Assembly: GCF_900106565.1 (NCBI RefSeq) | Contig: NZ_FNNJ01000002.1 | Location: 186,001 to 250,000, forward strand | Direction: 5' to 3' | DNA length: 64,000 nucleotides | Source: Lutibacter oricola | GTDB taxonomy: Bacteria > Bacteroidota > Bacteroidia > Flavobacteriales > Flavobacteriaceae | Shown here: positions 1 through 9,045 of the stretch, one piece after another | Layout: every line of letters begins with the position of its first letter | Position numbering within the stretch: the stretch's first letter is position 1 | The notes under the pieces: generated by a model | The model's input: the letters and a program-made list of their open reading frames with translations, nothing else | Told to the model about the DNA's origin: nothing | Databases searched by the model: none | Position numbers and translations under genes: made by a program

Positions 1-209
1 TCGTCAGCAAAACAGTTTAAACCAAACTTTTTAGTAATATAATTAGCCTTTAAAATAGCATTACCTTCTAATGTGTCTGCAGTTTCAGGTATATCATCAA
101 AACAATTGATATCTGCTAAGCTTACTATTTCAAAATTAGTTAACATAGCTTGTACTTCTTTTAGCTTGTTTTTGTTATTGGTAGCAAAAACTAGTTTAAG
201 TTTATTCAT
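1..209 (-). CDS. rdgB: Non-canonical purine NTP pyrophosphatase (RdgB/HAM1), N-terminal part
   Basis: Only the first ~69 codons lie in the window; the gene runs off the left edge. The reading starts at the ATG at 209 and begins [18 protein letters not shown], the FATNN-K-KE nucleotide-binding motif that opens the HAM1/RdgB family. It is followed by the family motif [14 protein letters not shown] near residue 43. The enzyme hydrolyses dITP, XTP and related deaminated purine triphosphates to monophosphates, cleaning the nucleotide pool. It overlaps the end of rlmH by 8 nt, so the two are probably co-transcribed. The product is secure from motifs; the C-terminal half is unseen. Confidence 0.9.
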   Translation of the reverse strand, partial: MNKLKLVFATNNKNKLKEVQAMLTNFEIVSLADINCFDDIPETADTLEGNAILKANYITKKFGLNCFAD

Positions 210-675
210 GATGGTAAGGTTCGTTTTTTAAAATAGTAAAAGCTCTATAAATTTGTTCAACAATAAATAAACGTATCATTTGGTGAGAAAAAGTCATTTT
301 TGAGAATGAAATTTTACCTTGAGCCTTTTTGTAAACTTCCTCTGAAAATCCATAAGGACCACCAATTACAAGTACAATTTGTTTTACACCAGAGTTCATT
401 TTTTGTTGCATAAACTTAGCAAATTCTATGGAACGGAACTCTTTTCCTTTTTCATCCAACAAAATTAGCTGATCAGTAGGAGATAATTTTTTTAGAATTA
501 TTTCGCCTTCTTTTTCTTTCTGTTGTTTTTCGCTTAAATTTTTAACATTTTTTATGTCTGGTATAATTTCAAGCTCAAATTTTATATAATGTTTTAACCT
601 ATTTTGATAAGTTTCAATTAGGTTTTGTAAATTTTTATCATCGGTTTTACCAATGGCCAATAATTTAATTTTCAT
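202..675 (-). CDS. rlmH: 23S rRNA (pseudouridine1915-N3)-methyltransferase RlmH
   Basis: 157 residues, the normal length for this small SPOUT-class methyltransferase, which methylates the pseudouridine in helix 69 of 23S rRNA using S-adenosylmethionine. Visible hallmarks are the SAM-binding knot glycines GGPYGF at residues 105-110, the motif [17 protein letters not shown] after it, and the typical YHHE C-terminus. The ATG at 675 is only 4 nt after a -7-type box (680-687), so the transcript may be leaderless or nearly so. The gene overlaps rdgB downstream by 8 nt. Confidence 0.97.
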   Translation of the reverse strand: MKIKLLAIGKTDDKNLQNLIETYQNRLKHYIKFELEIIPDIKNVKNLSEKQQKEKEGEIILKKLSPTDQLILLDEKGKEFRSIEFAKFMQQKMNSGVKQIVLVIGGPYGFSEEVYKKAQGKISFSKMTFSHQMIRLFIVEQIYRAFTILKNEPYHHE

Positions 676-679
676 TCAG

Positions 680-687
680 CAAATATA
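680..687 (-). promoter_or_regulatory. -7 box upstream of rlmH
   Basis: Minus strand reads TATATTTG, an exact match to the Bacteroidota sigma-A -7 consensus TAnnTTTG. Only 4 nt separate it from the rlmH start codon. No clear -33 TTG is visible. Confidence 0.5.
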
Positions 688-725
688 AAAAGAAATAAAG
701 ATGAAATTTTTGAAAATAAAAAAGT

Positions 726-733
726 TATTTTTG
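726..733 (+). promoter_or_regulatory. -7 box upstream of nadC
   Basis: TATTTTTG matches TAnnTTTG and lies 19 nt before the nadC ATG, giving a short leader. It would drive the nadC-to-4929 gene string. No convincing -33 element was found. Confidence 0.5.
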
Positions 734-752
734 TGTCAAATATTACAATAAA

Positions 753-1613
753 ATGATAAGTAAAGAACAATTTGAAAAGGAACTTGAAATTATAATTTCG
801 AATGCAATAAGAGAAGATGTAGGAGATGGAGATCATAGCTCATTAGCTTGTATTCCTGAAGACGCACAAGGAAAAGCTAAATTATTAGTTAAGGAAGATG
901 GTGTTATTGCAGGTGTTGAAATGGCTAAAAGAATTTTTGCCTATGTTGATAAAGATATGACTATTGAAACATTAATTAATGATGGTGAAGAAGTAAAATA
1001 TGGCGATATAGTTTTTTACGTAACAGGTAGATCTCAATCAATTTTAAAAGCAGAACGTTTGGTATTAAATGTGTTGCAGCGTATGAGTGCAATTGCAACT
1101 AAAACTAAAGAATTTGCAAAGCTTTTAGAAGGCACAAAAACAAAAGTATTAGATACTCGTAAAACTACACCAGGTATTAGAGCGTTAGAAAAATGGGCTG
1201 TTGTAATTGGTGGAGGAGAAAATCACCGTTTTGCATTGTATGATATGATTATGTTAAAAGACAATCATATAGATTTTTGTGGTGGTGTTGCAAAATCAAT
1301 TTCACAAACTAAAAATTATTTAAAAGAGAACAATTTAGATTTAAAAATTATTGTTGAAGCTAGAAGTTTAGATGAAATTAAAGAAATTTTGGCAGAAGGT
1401 GGAGTTTATAGAATTTTAATAGACAACTTTAATTATGAAGATACTAAAACTGCGGTTGCGTTAATTGGTGACCAATGTCAAACAGAATCTTCAGGAGGTA
1501 TTAATTTAGAAACTGCTAGAGCTTATGCTGAGTGTGGTGTAGATTGTATTTCTTCAGGAGCTTTAACACACTCTGTACACAATATGGATTTAAGTTTGAA
1601 AGCGGTTGAGTAA
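753..1613 (+). CDS. nadC: Nicotinate-nucleotide pyrophosphorylase (carboxylating)
   Basis: 286 residues, full length for quinolinate phosphoribosyltransferase, which converts quinolinate and PRPP to nicotinate mononucleotide in de novo NAD synthesis. Family motifs are all present: LNVLQRMSAIAT, the DTRKTTPG substrate-binding motif, GGGENHRFAL, MIMLKDNHI and the C-terminal SSGGINLETARAYAECGVD with ISSGALTHS. It is the first gene of a compact string; the next gene starts at the base after its stop codon, so translation is probably coupled. The remaining genes of the string are not NAD-related, so the operon looks functionally mixed. Confidence 0.97.
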   Translation: MISKEQFEKELEIIISNAIREDVGDGDHSSLACIPEDAQGKAKLLVKEDGVIAGVEMAKRIFAYVDKDMTIETLINDGEEVKYGDIVFYVTGRSQSILKAERLVLNVLQRMSAIATKTKEFAKLLEGTKTKVLDTRKTTPGIRALEKWAVVIGGGENHRFALYDMIMLKDNHIDFCGGVAKSISQTKNYLKENNLDLKIIVEARSLDEIKEILAEGGVYRILIDNFNYEDTKTAVALIGDQCQTESSGGINLETARAYAECGVDCISSGALTHSVHNMDLSLKAVE

Positions 1614-2183
1614 ATGCTAAACTTTTTTGACGATGAAACATATAGAGGCGTAGATTATACAAAAACAAAATTTGTAAAAGGAGAGTATGATAATTGCTCT
1701 TTTATAGATTGTAATTTTGAAAATGTTAACACTTCTAATGTTCAATTTATTGAATGTGAGTTTGTTAATTGTAATTTTAGTAATGCAGATATTAATAATA
1801 CGGCATTTAAAACAGTATGTTTTACAGAATGCAAGTTGTTAGGGCTTAAATTTAATAAATGTGATACATTTTTATTAAACCTTGAATTTATTAACTGTAA
1901 GTTAAATGTAGCTTCATTTTATCAATTAAAACTTCAAAATACAAAGTTTAAAAATTGTAATTTAAATGAAGTAGATTTTACTGAGTCAAATATTTCAAAA
2001 TCACTTTTCGATAATTGCGATTTAAACAATGCTGTTTTTAATAGAAGTAATCTAGAAAACGCTAATTTTAGTACATCGTTTAATTTTAATATTAACCCTT
2101 CAGAAAATAAAATGAAAAACTCAATATTTTCGAAAGATAATATTGAAGGTTTACTGAAAGAATTTAAGATAAAAGTAGAATAG
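1614..2183 (+). CDS. Pentapeptide repeat protein
   Basis: 189 residues made mostly of A(D/N)LXX-like pentapeptide units, for example CSFID-CNFEN and FVNCNFSNAD, from about residue 25 to 150. Such repeats fold into a right-handed quadrilateral beta-helix. The protein has no signal peptide or membrane segment, so it is expected in the cytoplasm. Its many Cys at the repeat's central position are typical of flavobacterial members. The start codon directly abuts the nadC stop. Family members include gyrase-protecting Qnr proteins, but nothing here shows that role; the function is unknown. Confidence 0.8.
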   Translation: MLNFFDDETYRGVDYTKTKFVKGEYDNCSFIDCNFENVNTSNVQFIECEFVNCNFSNADINNTAFKTVCFTECKLLGLKFNKCDTFLLNLEFINCKLNVASFYQLKLQNTKFKNCNLNEVDFTESNISKSLFDNCDLNNAVFNRSNLENANFSTSFNFNINPSENKMKNSIFSKDNIEGLLKEFKIKVE

Positions 2184-2187
2184 TGCT

Positions 2188-3132
2188 ATGAGTAAAACTG
2201 TTGAAGAAAAACTACTTAAAATACCTGTAGTAAACTTACTTGTTAAATTTGGAAAAAGTATAAAAGTTCCAGGTTTAGAAGGTATGTCGCTATACGATGT
2301 AATTGAAATGTACATTATTGGAATTTTAAAAGGAGCCCTAACTTCAAGAGCAGGTGCAATTGCATTTAGCTTTTTTATGGCAATATTTCCTTTTTTACTT
2401 TTTATGCTAAATTTATTACCATTTTTACCCATAGATGCTAACGAGTTTATGGCGGTAATTAATAATGTAGTTCCGCCTAAAACTGCCGATTTTGTAGATG
2501 CAATTGTTGAAGATATTATAAGTCATCAACGTGAAGGATTACTTTTTTCAACCTTAGGTTTGGCAATGTTTTTAATGGCAAATGGAGTTAATGCTATTTT
2601 TAGTGGTTTTGAATATTCGTACCATGTAAAACATACACGTAATATATTTTCTCAATATTTATACTCATTTGGAGTAGGTATATTATTAGCATTTATGTTG
2701 TTGTTTACAATTACAATTTTAGCTTATGTTGAAGTTTATGTGATTCAATATTTAAGTGAATTAGCTGCAAAAACAACAGGTATTAATGTTGAAGAAGGCG
2801 ATGTTGTGGGTATTAAAATTGCACAATATGTATTTTTTATTTTAATGATTTACATAGGTACTGCCATTTTGTATTATTTTGGAACTAAAGAAGGTAGGAA
2901 AGCAAAATTCTTTTCATCAGGAGCCTTACTAACAACAATATTAGTGTTGTTAACTACCTATTTATTTGGTATTTATGTAAAAGATTTTGCACAGTACAAT
3001 AAGCTATATGGCTCTATAGGAACATTATTAATTTTAATGCTGTATATTTGGTTAAACTCAATAATTTTATTGTTAGGTTTTGAATTAAACGCAAGTTTAA
3101 ACCGGTTAAGAACATTACATTTAAAAGAATAA
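2188..3132 (+). CDS. YihY/BrkB-family integral membrane protein
   Basis: 314 residues with about six hydrophobic segments. The family signature is the motif [20 protein letters not shown] near residues 52-71, followed by the later segment [19 protein letters not shown]. Members were once called ribonuclease BN, but that assignment was retracted for the family, and their role in the inner membrane remains unknown. It lies 4 nt after the pentapeptide gene and 10 nt before kdsB, inside the same operon. Confidence 0.85.
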   Translation: MSKTVEEKLLKIPVVNLLVKFGKSIKVPGLEGMSLYDVIEMYIIGILKGALTSRAGAIAFSFFMAIFPFLLFMLNLLPFLPIDANEFMAVINNVVPPKTADFVDAIVEDIISHQREGLLFSTLGLAMFLMANGVNAIFSGFEYSYHVKHTRNIFSQYLYSFGVGILLAFMLLFTITILAYVEVYVIQYLSELAAKTTGINVEEGDVVGIKIAQYVFFILMIYIGTAILYYFGTKEGRKAKFFSSGALLTTILVLLTTYLFGIYVKDFAQYNKLYGSIGTLLILMLYIWLNSIILLLGFELNASLNRLRTLHLKE

Positions 3133-3142
3133 ATTAAAAAAA

Positions 3143-3874
3143 ATGAAAGTTATTGCAATGATTCCGGCTCGTTATGAAGCCAGCCGATTTCCGGGTAAAT
3201 TAATGAAAGATTTAGCAGGTAAATCTGTAATAATAAGAACCTATGAGGCTACTAAAAATTCAAATTTATTTGATGAAGTTTATGTAGTTACGGATAGCGA
3301 TATTATTTTTAATGAAATTACTTCTAATGGAGGTAAGGCTATAAAAAGTATTAAAGAGCACGAATCTGGAAGTGATAGAATTGCTGAAGCTGTTCAAAAT
3401 TTAGATGTTGATGTTGTTGTAAACGTGCAAGGAGACGAACCTTTTACACAAACCGAACCATTAAAAAACTTACTAAATGTATTTAAAGAAGATACTTTGA
3501 AACAAGTAGATATTGCTTCTTTAAAAATTAAAATGGACAATATTGAAGAAATTAACAACCCAAACAATGTAAAAGTTGTTACTTCCGAAGAAAATTTTGC
3601 CATGTATTTTTCTCGTTCACCAATTCCTTTTCCAAGAGATAAGCAGTATGCTACTTATTATAAACATATTGGTATTTACGCTTTCAGAAAGGAAGCTTTA
3701 CTTCAATTTACCCAATTACCCGTAAATAAATTAGAAGCTGCAGAAAAATTAGAGAATTTACGCTTTTTGGCACATGGTTTGAAGGTTAAAATGGTAGAAA
3801 CTAATCAAATAGCAATAGGTATTGATACGCCAGAAGATTTAGAAAAAGCCATTGCTGTTTATAAAAACAACTAG
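3143..3874 (+). CDS. kdsB: 3-deoxy-manno-octulosonate cytidylyltransferase (CMP-KDO synthetase)
   Basis: 243 residues, the usual length. The N-terminal nucleotide-binding motif [15 protein letters not shown], the central NVQGDEPF and the later SRSPIPFPR are diagnostic. The enzyme activates KDO with CTP for lipopolysaccharide inner-core assembly, which fits a Gram-negative envelope. It starts 10 nt after the YihY gene and is followed after 3 nt by a DUF4126 gene. No other KDO gene is adjacent. Confidence 0.96.
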   Translation: MKVIAMIPARYEASRFPGKLMKDLAGKSVIIRTYEATKNSNLFDEVYVVTDSDIIFNEITSNGGKAIKSIKEHESGSDRIAEAVQNLDVDVVVNVQGDEPFTQTEPLKNLLNVFKEDTLKQVDIASLKIKMDNIEEINNPNNVKVVTSEENFAMYFSRSPIPFPRDKQYATYYKHIGIYAFRKEALLQFTQLPVNKLEAAEKLENLRFLAHGLKVKMVETNQIAIGIDTPEDLEKAIAVYKNN

Positions 3875-3877
3875 CAT

Positions 3878-4456
3878 ATGAGTTTAACACCAGAAACAAT
3901 TTTTAGTATTTTAATAGGTATAGGTTTAGCCGCTTCAGTAGGTTTTAGAATTTTTGTACCATTATTTGCACTTAGTTTAGCATCTTATTTTAATGTAATA
4001 CCGCTAAACGACAATTGGGAATGGGTTGGAAGCTCAATGGCAATTATAATTTTAGGTGTTGCTACATTAGTAGAAATACTTGCTTATTTTATACCTTGGT
4101 TAGATAATATTTTAGATACTATTGCCGTACCATTAGCAGCAGTTGCAGGTACAGCAGTAATGGTTTCAACAGTAAGTGATTTAGATCCAACAATAACTTG
4201 GGCATTGGCAATTATAGCTGGTGGAGGTACTGCTGCAGTAATAAAAGGCTCAACAAGTACTACACGTTTAGCATCTACGGCAACAACGGCTGGTATTGCA
4301 AATCCAGTAATTTCAACAGTAGAAACAGGTACATCCATAGTAATGTCTGTTTTAGCAATATTTATTCCAATATTGGCAATAATATTTGTTGTACTAATTT
4401 TATGGTTAATTATAAGAGTATTTAAATTATTTAAACGAAAAAAAGCAACAGTATGA
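3878..4456 (+). CDS. DUF4126 family membrane protein
   Basis: 192 residues. The N-terminus ILIGIGLAASVGFRIFVPL is the recognisable DUF4126 opening, and several further Ala/Val/Ile-rich segments predict four or five transmembrane helices. A Lys/Arg-rich tail (FKLFKRKKATV) ends the protein. It overlaps the next gene by 4 nt (ATGA), so the two products are likely made together. The function of the family is not known. Confidence 0.8.
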   Translation: MSLTPETIFSILIGIGLAASVGFRIFVPLFALSLASYFNVIPLNDNWEWVGSSMAIIILGVATLVEILAYFIPWLDNILDTIAVPLAAVAGTAVMVSTVSDLDPTITWALAIIAGGGTAAVIKGSTSTTRLASTATTAGIANPVISTVETGTSIVMSVLAIFIPILAIIFVVLILWLIIRVFKLFKRKKATV

Positions 4457-4929
4457 GTTACACAAATTCACAACTAAAAGATTTTATCAAATCACTTCAA
4501 ATAATTCATTTAGTATTAATTTTAGGAGTTGTAATATTTGGTGGTTACATTGCATTTACATTGCAAAATGAGTTGTTTTTTTCTTATGAAGATGATAAGG
4601 CATTTTTATTTTTAGCTATAGTTATTGCGTTTGTAGGTAATTTATCTAGCAAGTTTCTATTTGCTAAAATGTTGAAGCAAATTCCAGAAAAATCTAATTT
4701 ATCTCAAAAAGCTGTTAAATATAGTACAGCACATATATTTAGAATGGCTATGTTAGAGTTTCCAGCTTTAATGTGCATTATTTTTACGTTTCAAAGCTCA
4801 AATAGTTTCTATTTTATTTTAACAGGAATTCTAGTTTTAATGATGATAGCAATATTTCCTACCAAAAATAAGTTTGAAAATGATGTTCCGTTAACTTCAA
4901 AAGAAAAAACTATACTAGAAAAGCTTTAA
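4453..4929 (+). CDS. Hypothetical four-helix membrane protein
   Basis: 158 residues with four apparent hydrophobic helices (about residues 17-36, 46-66, 93-111 and 117-134) and a soluble Lys/Glu-rich end. I do not recognise a named family with certainty. Translation is coupled to the DUF4126 gene by an ATGA overlap, suggesting a paired membrane function. It is the last gene of the nadC string; 43 nt separate it from hisS. Confidence 0.6.
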   Translation: MSYTNSQLKDFIKSLQIIHLVLILGVVIFGGYIAFTLQNELFFSYEDDKAFLFLAIVIAFVGNLSSKFLFAKMLKQIPEKSNLSQKAVKYSTAHIFRMAMLEFPALMCIIFTFQSSNSFYFILTGILVLMMIAIFPTKNKFENDVPLTSKEKTILEKL

Positions 4930-4972
4930 TTAGTTTTTTAAATTTTAGATATTTGCAGTCTAATTTTTAAAA

Positions 4973-6343
4973 ATGGCACAAAAACCAGGTATTCCTAAAG
5001 GAACAAGAGATTTTTCACCTACTGAAGTAGCGCAAAGAAATTATATTTTTTCAACAATAAAAGAAGTTTTTGAAGTTTTTGGATTTCAACCAATTGAAAC
5101 TCCATCATTTGAGAATTCATCTACTTTAATGGGGAAGTATGGAGAAGAAGGAGATCGATTAATTTTTAAAATTTTAAACTCTGGAGATTATTTAAAAAAG
5201 GTTGATGAAGGTTTACTAACTAATAAAGAAAGTATTAAGGTAACTTCAAAAATATCTGAAAAAGCGTTGCGTTATGATTTAACGGTACCTTTTGCACGTT
5301 ATGTAGTACAACACCAAAACGATATTGTTTTTCCTTTTAAAAGATATCAAATGCAACCGGTTTGGAGAGCCGATAGACCGCAAAAAGGTAGGTTTAGAGA
5401 GTTTTACCAGTGCGATGCAGATGTTGTTGGTAGTAAAGGACTTTGGCAAGAAGTAGAGTTTGTTCAATTATATGATGCTGTTTTTAGTAAGTTAAAATTA
5501 AACGGCACGACCATTAAGTTGAATAACCGTAAAATTTTAGCTGGTATTGCTGAAATTATTGGAGCAAAAGATAAACTAATTGATTTTACAGTTGCTTTAG
5601 ATAAATTAGACAAAATTGGTGCTGAAGGTGTAACAAACGAAATGCTTGCTAAAGGAATTTCAGAAGAGGCAATTTCTAAAGTTCAACCATTATTTAGCTT
5701 TAATGGTACAAGTCAAGAAAAGTTAAATCAGTTACAAGATATGCTTGCACAATCTGAACAAGGTTTGCAAGGTGTTAAAGAATTGAGATTTATAGTAGAT
5801 AATGTTGAAGAACTTGGTTTACAATCAGCAAAATTAGATTTAGATGTTACCTTAGCACGAGGATTAAACTACTATACAGGAGCTATTTATGAAGTTTCTG
5901 CACCAGAAGGCGTAAAAATGGGCTCTATTGGAGGTGGAGGTAGATACGATGATTTAACTGGAATATTTGGATTGAAAGATGTAAGTGGAGTAGGAATTTC
6001 TTTTGGATTAGATCGTATTTATTTAGTGTTAGAAGAATTAGGTTTATTTGATGATGTTGCTTTACCAAAACCCAAAGTTTTATTTATAAATTTTGGAGAA
6101 ACAGAAGCTGCTTACTGTATGAAAGCTGTAAGTGCTTTAAGAGTCAACGGTATTAAATCTGAATTATATCCAGATGCTGCTAAAATGAAAAAGCAAATGA
6201 ATTATGCAAACCGAAGACAAATAGATTTTGTGGTTTTAGCAGGAGAATCTGAGTTAGAAGGTAATAATTATACATTAAAAAATATGCAAAGTGGAGAGCA
6301 ACAAACTTGTACTTTGCAAGAATTGATTGAAATTACAAAATAA
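4973..6343 (+). CDS. hisS: Histidyl-tRNA synthetase
   Basis: 456 residues, class II synthetase. Motif 2 is seen as QPVWRADRPQKGRFREFYQCD, with the histidine-specific LARGLNYYTGAIYEV and GGGGRYDDL motifs and motif 3 GISFGLDRIYLVLEE. A C-terminal anticodon-binding domain begins about residue 365 (KPKVLFINFGETE). The enzyme charges tRNA-His in the cytoplasm. A near-consensus -7 element (TTTG ending at 4955) precedes it by 17 nt, so it may have its own promoter. Confidence 0.97.
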   Translation: MAQKPGIPKGTRDFSPTEVAQRNYIFSTIKEVFEVFGFQPIETPSFENSSTLMGKYGEEGDRLIFKILNSGDYLKKVDEGLLTNKESIKVTSKISEKALRYDLTVPFARYVVQHQNDIVFPFKRYQMQPVWRADRPQKGRFREFYQCDADVVGSKGLWQEVEFVQLYDAVFSKLKLNGTTIKLNNRKILAGIAEIIGAKDKLIDFTVALDKLDKIGAEGVTNEMLAKGISEEAISKVQPLFSFNGTSQEKLNQLQDMLAQSEQGLQGVKELRFIVDNVEELGLQSAKLDLDVTLARGLNYYTGAIYEVSAPEGVKMGSIGGGGRYDDLTGIFGLKDVSGVGISFGLDRIYLVLEELGLFDDVALPKPKVLFINFGETEAAYCMKAVSALRVNGIKSELYPDAAKMKKQMNYANRRQIDFVVLAGESELEGNNYTLKNMQSGEQQTCTLQELIEITK

Positions 6344-6358
6344 CTTAAAACTAATTTG

Positions 6359-6366
6359 TAAATTTG
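6359..6366 (+). promoter_or_regulatory. -7 box upstream of folE
   Basis: TAAATTTG, an exact TAnnTTTG match, lies 21 nt before the folE ATG in the short hisS-folE gap. Confidence 0.5.
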
Positions 6367-6387
6367 CTGGCTATAATAAATTAAAAA

Positions 6388-7074
6388 ATGTTTGAAACGA
6401 ATAAAACAATGGCAGAAAAAATTAATGAAATTGGAGATAACCATATTGGTACTTCAGCAAAAACGCCTTTAAGAGCAGACGCTTTTGATATTTCAGACGA
6501 AGAAAAAAGAAACAGAATTGAAAAAAGTGTTAGAGATATTTTAGACACTTTAGGAATGGATTTGGAAGATGACAGTATAAAAGGTACGCCGCGTAGAGTT
6601 GCAAAAGCTTTTGTAAATGAATTGTTTGGAGGTTTAAGCCCTGCAAATATGCCAAAACTATCAACTTTTGATAATAATTATAAATATGGTGAAATGTTGG
6701 TAGAAAAAAACATAGTTGTTTATTCTACTTGCGAGCATCATTTGTTACCAATTATTGGTAGAGCACACGTTGCATATATTTCTAAGGGGCAAGTTATAGG
6801 CTTGTCTAAAATGAATAGAATTGTAGATTATTTTGCAAAAAGGCCTCAAGTACAAGAACGTTTAACAATGCAGGTAGTGCAAGCTTTACAAGAAGCTATG
6901 GGAACTGAAGATGTTGCATGTGTTATTGACGCCAAACATTTATGTGTAAATTCTAGAGGTGTTAAAGATATTGATAGTAGCACGGTAACTTCTGAATTTG
7001 GTGGTAAATTTAAAGACCCACAAACTAAAAGAGAGTTTTTAGATTACATAAAGATGGATACCGACTTTGAGTAG
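6388..7074 (+). CDS. folE: GTP cyclohydrolase I
   Basis: 228 residues. Zinc- and GTP-binding motifs are intact: STCEHHLLPIIGRAHVAYI, GLSKMNRIVDYFAKRPQVQE and the Cys in DAKHLCVNSRGVK. The enzyme opens GTP to 7,8-dihydroneopterin triphosphate, the first step of folate (and queuosine-related) pterin synthesis. The first ~45 residues are a polar extension before the catalytic core, common in this family. A strong terminator hairpin follows. Confidence 0.97.
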   Translation: MFETNKTMAEKINEIGDNHIGTSAKTPLRADAFDISDEEKRNRIEKSVRDILDTLGMDLEDDSIKGTPRRVAKAFVNELFGGLSPANMPKLSTFDNNYKYGEMLVEKNIVVYSTCEHHLLPIIGRAHVAYISKGQVIGLSKMNRIVDYFAKRPQVQERLTMQVVQALQEAMGTEDVACVIDAKHLCVNSRGVKDIDSSTVTSEFGGKFKDPQTKREFLDYIKMDTDFE

Positions 7075-7096
7075 AAATAACAGGATTTAATAATTT

Positions 7097-7133
7097 AAAA
7101 AATTACTTTGTTGAAAAATAAAGTAATTTTTTT
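7097..7133 (+). terminator. Terminator after folE
   Basis: 13-bp arms ATTACTTT-type (7097-7109 with 7120-7132) around a 10-nt loop, ending in a run of T. It lies 22 nt after the folE stop and just upstream of the PAP2 gene. Confidence 0.75.
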
Positions 7134-7147
7134 TCTTAAAATACTTT

Positions 7148-7978
7148 ATGAAAAAATATATAATAGCAATGTTCATTTTATGTTATACAATGAACTCTTT
7201 TTCTCAAAATGATACTAAACTTAAAGGTAACCTTTGGAGCGATGTTAAAAAAGATGGTGTAAAAGTTTGGGGAGGAATAAAACACGCTTATACGCAACCT
7301 TTAAAATGGAAAAAGAAAGATTGGCTTACTTTTGGTGGAATTGCTGCTGGAACGGCAATTATTTATATGTACGACGAAGAAACTTCTGAATATTTTATAG
7401 AGCAAGAACCAAATGCACCTCATATGCTTAAAGAAATTGGTTGGTATTATGGTAGCCCTCAAAATTTCTTTATGATTACTGCAGGAATATATTCTTATGG
7501 TTTATTTGCAAGAAACGAAGCTTGGAGAGATGCAGGTATTCTAATTGTATCATCGGCAGTTGCAACAGGGTTTATTCAAACTATTACTAAAAATGCTTTT
7601 GGTAGAGCTAGACCTGGGGCTGGTGTAGGAAGCGATAAATTTAAACCTTTTAGTAGTGAAGGAATGTACCATTCTTTTCCATCTGGCCATACTATGTTAT
7701 CTATGACAGCTTCGCACGCCATAGCTAAACAATTCGATAATATTTGGGTTAAAAGTGGTATTTATGCTGTTGGATTAATTGCTCCAATTTCTCGTTTATG
7801 GGAAGGTGCACATTGGTTAACCGATGTTGTTTTAGGTGGGGTAATTAGTATTGTTGTGGTTGATGGTATTGATAAATTTTTTCATAAAAATGATATGTAC
7901 CTTCATAAGAAAGAGAAAAAAGTATCTTGGAATTTAAAAGCTGGTTTAGGAACTGTAGGTATTGTTGGTACTTTTTAA
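7148..7978 (+). CDS. PAP2-superfamily phosphatase (secreted or membrane)
   Basis: 276 residues with an N-terminal signal peptide (to about residue 19, ending SFSQ). All three acid-phosphatase motifs are present: a KNAFGRARP motif, PSGHT near residue 178, and SRLWEGAHWLTD. Members dephosphorylate lipid phosphates such as undecaprenyl or phosphatidyl phosphates at the envelope; the exact substrate cannot be read from sequence. Its stop codon overlaps the converging DUF2752 gene by 4 nt. Confidence 0.88.
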   Translation: MKKYIIAMFILCYTMNSFSQNDTKLKGNLWSDVKKDGVKVWGGIKHAYTQPLKWKKKDWLTFGGIAAGTAIIYMYDEETSEYFIEQEPNAPHMLKEIGWYYGSPQNFFMITAGIYSYGLFARNEAWRDAGILIVSSAVATGFIQTITKNAFGRARPGAGVGSDKFKPFSSEGMYHSFPSGHTMLSMTASHAIAKQFDNIWVKSGIYAVGLIAPISRLWEGAHWLTDVVLGGVISIVVVDGIDKFFHKNDMYLHKKEKKVSWNLKAGLGTVGIVGTF

Positions 7979-8370
7979 TGTGGTGCTAACCAGTTAAAAG
8001 GTTCGAAAGGCAAATTTCGAAGAATAAAAAACAGAATAATTACTATAAGTATTATTACTAATGTTTTTTGTTGCTTTAATTTATTGGTATAGTGTTTATT
8101 AAAAAACGTGTTAGATATTTCAATAAAACAATAATAAAGCAAAGCAAATAAGCCAACAATAAAAAGTATATTTTGTTGAGCTGCTTTGTAAAAATCTAAA
8201 TTTAATAAATGGTGTGCTGCTCTTTGGCTACCACAACCAGGGCAATAAGCACCTGTAGTTGAGTATAAAATACACTTTGGTAAAAAATTTACTTCACTAG
8301 GGTTTATATAAAAATAAAGGAATGCTAAACCAAAAACTGGCACTAACATTCCTAAATATTTTTTATTCAT
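7975..8370 (-). CDS. DUF2752 membrane protein (copy 1)
   Basis: 131 residues from the ATG at 8370. An upstream in-frame TTG at 8397 would add nine residues but overlaps the preceding gene by 17 nt, so the ATG is preferred. The family signature YCPGCGSQRAAHHLL lies near residue 46, flanked by three hydrophobic helices. DUF2752 proteins are small inner-membrane proteins of unknown role. It is the last gene of a minus-strand cluster with a CCC-motif protein and a second DUF2752 protein. Confidence 0.82.
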   Translation of the reverse strand: MNKKYLGMLVPVFGLAFLYFYINPSEVNFLPKCILYSTTGAYCPGCGSQRAAHHLLNLDFYKAAQQNILFIVGLFALLYYCFIEISNTFFNKHYTNKLKQQKTLVIILIVIILFFILRNLPFEPFNWLAPH

Positions 8371-8380
8371 TATTAAAAAA

Positions 8381-8704
8381 TTACTGAGCTTGCTCAATTG
8401 CTTCTTTAATAAGTTCCATTTGCTCTTCTATATTACCACTAGCAATAGAATATATTGTTTGGATTACAAATATTACACCTAATACAATACCAATAATAGA
8501 AGTAATTTTACCTGTATTAGCGTTACCTTCACCTATATATTGAGATGGATCTTCATTATAAATAGCCATCGCTTTTTTAGAGTTGTTTAAACCAATAAGT
8601 CCAAAAATTAATCCAGGCAATCCCATACAACAACAAGCTGTTACAATTGAAACAATTCCGTAAATTAAGGCACTTTGCGAATGAGGAAGTTTTTGTCTTT
8701 CCAT
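8381..8704 (-). CDS. CCC-motif membrane protein (DUF4190-like)
   Basis: 107 residues. Two hydrophobic segments are separated by a short loop; the first holds IVTACCCMGLPGLIFGLIGL, with the three consecutive Cys that name the CCC-motif group of Bacteroidota proteins. The tail is acidic and Gln-rich. It sits between the two DUF2752 genes, an arrangement often seen in Bacteroidota. The function is unknown; the Cys triplet could be lipid- or metal-related, but that is only a guess. Confidence 0.78.
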   Translation of the reverse strand: MERQKLPHSQSALIYGIVSIVTACCCMGLPGLIFGLIGLNNSKKAMAIYNEDPSQYIGEGNANTGKITSIIGIVLGVIFVIQTIYSIASGNIEEQMELIKEAIEQAQ

Positions 8705-8722
8705 AGTTGTGTTTTAGTTTTG

Positions 8723-9016
8723 TTAAAATGATTTTATTAAATAATTCCCTAAGATAATAATTACATTTAAAATAAATAAGTACTTAAGCACTAAATGACC
8801 TTTAATATAATTAAACTTTAAATGAAAAAGTAAGTAAATAAACATTATTATTAAGGTAATAAGCGCTGGGTACATTTTTATAGAACCTATTATATCACCT
8901 TTTAACAGTAATATAATGGCTCGTTGCATACCACAGCCCATACATTCTTGGTTTAAGTATTTTTTGGTTGAACAGGATAGCATATTCTGTTCTAAAAATG
9001 CAATTATTTTATTCAA
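8723..9016 (-). CDS. DUF2752 membrane protein (copy 2)
   Basis: 97 residues, opening with TTG at 9016; the first in-frame ATG (8983) would remove eleven residues that resemble the normal family N-terminus, so TTG is preferred. The signature QECMGCGMQRA is present, followed by two or three hydrophobic helices. It is shorter and quite diverged from copy 1 (CMGCGMQRA versus CPGCGSQRA), so it is an older paralogue, not a recent duplication. It lies 18 nt upstream of the CCC-motif gene. Confidence 0.78.
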   Translation of the reverse strand: MNKIIAFLEQNMLSCSTKKYLNQECMGCGMQRAIILLLKGDIIGSIKMYPALITLIIMFIYLLFHLKFNYIKGHLVLKYLFILNVIIILGNYLIKSF

Positions 9017-9045
9017 AAATTATTTTTTTAATAAAAGTAAAAAAA

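Noticed and set aside
8371-8397. TTG start for DUF2752 copy 1
   Set aside because: It overlaps the preceding gene, and an ATG at 8370 gives a normal N-terminus.
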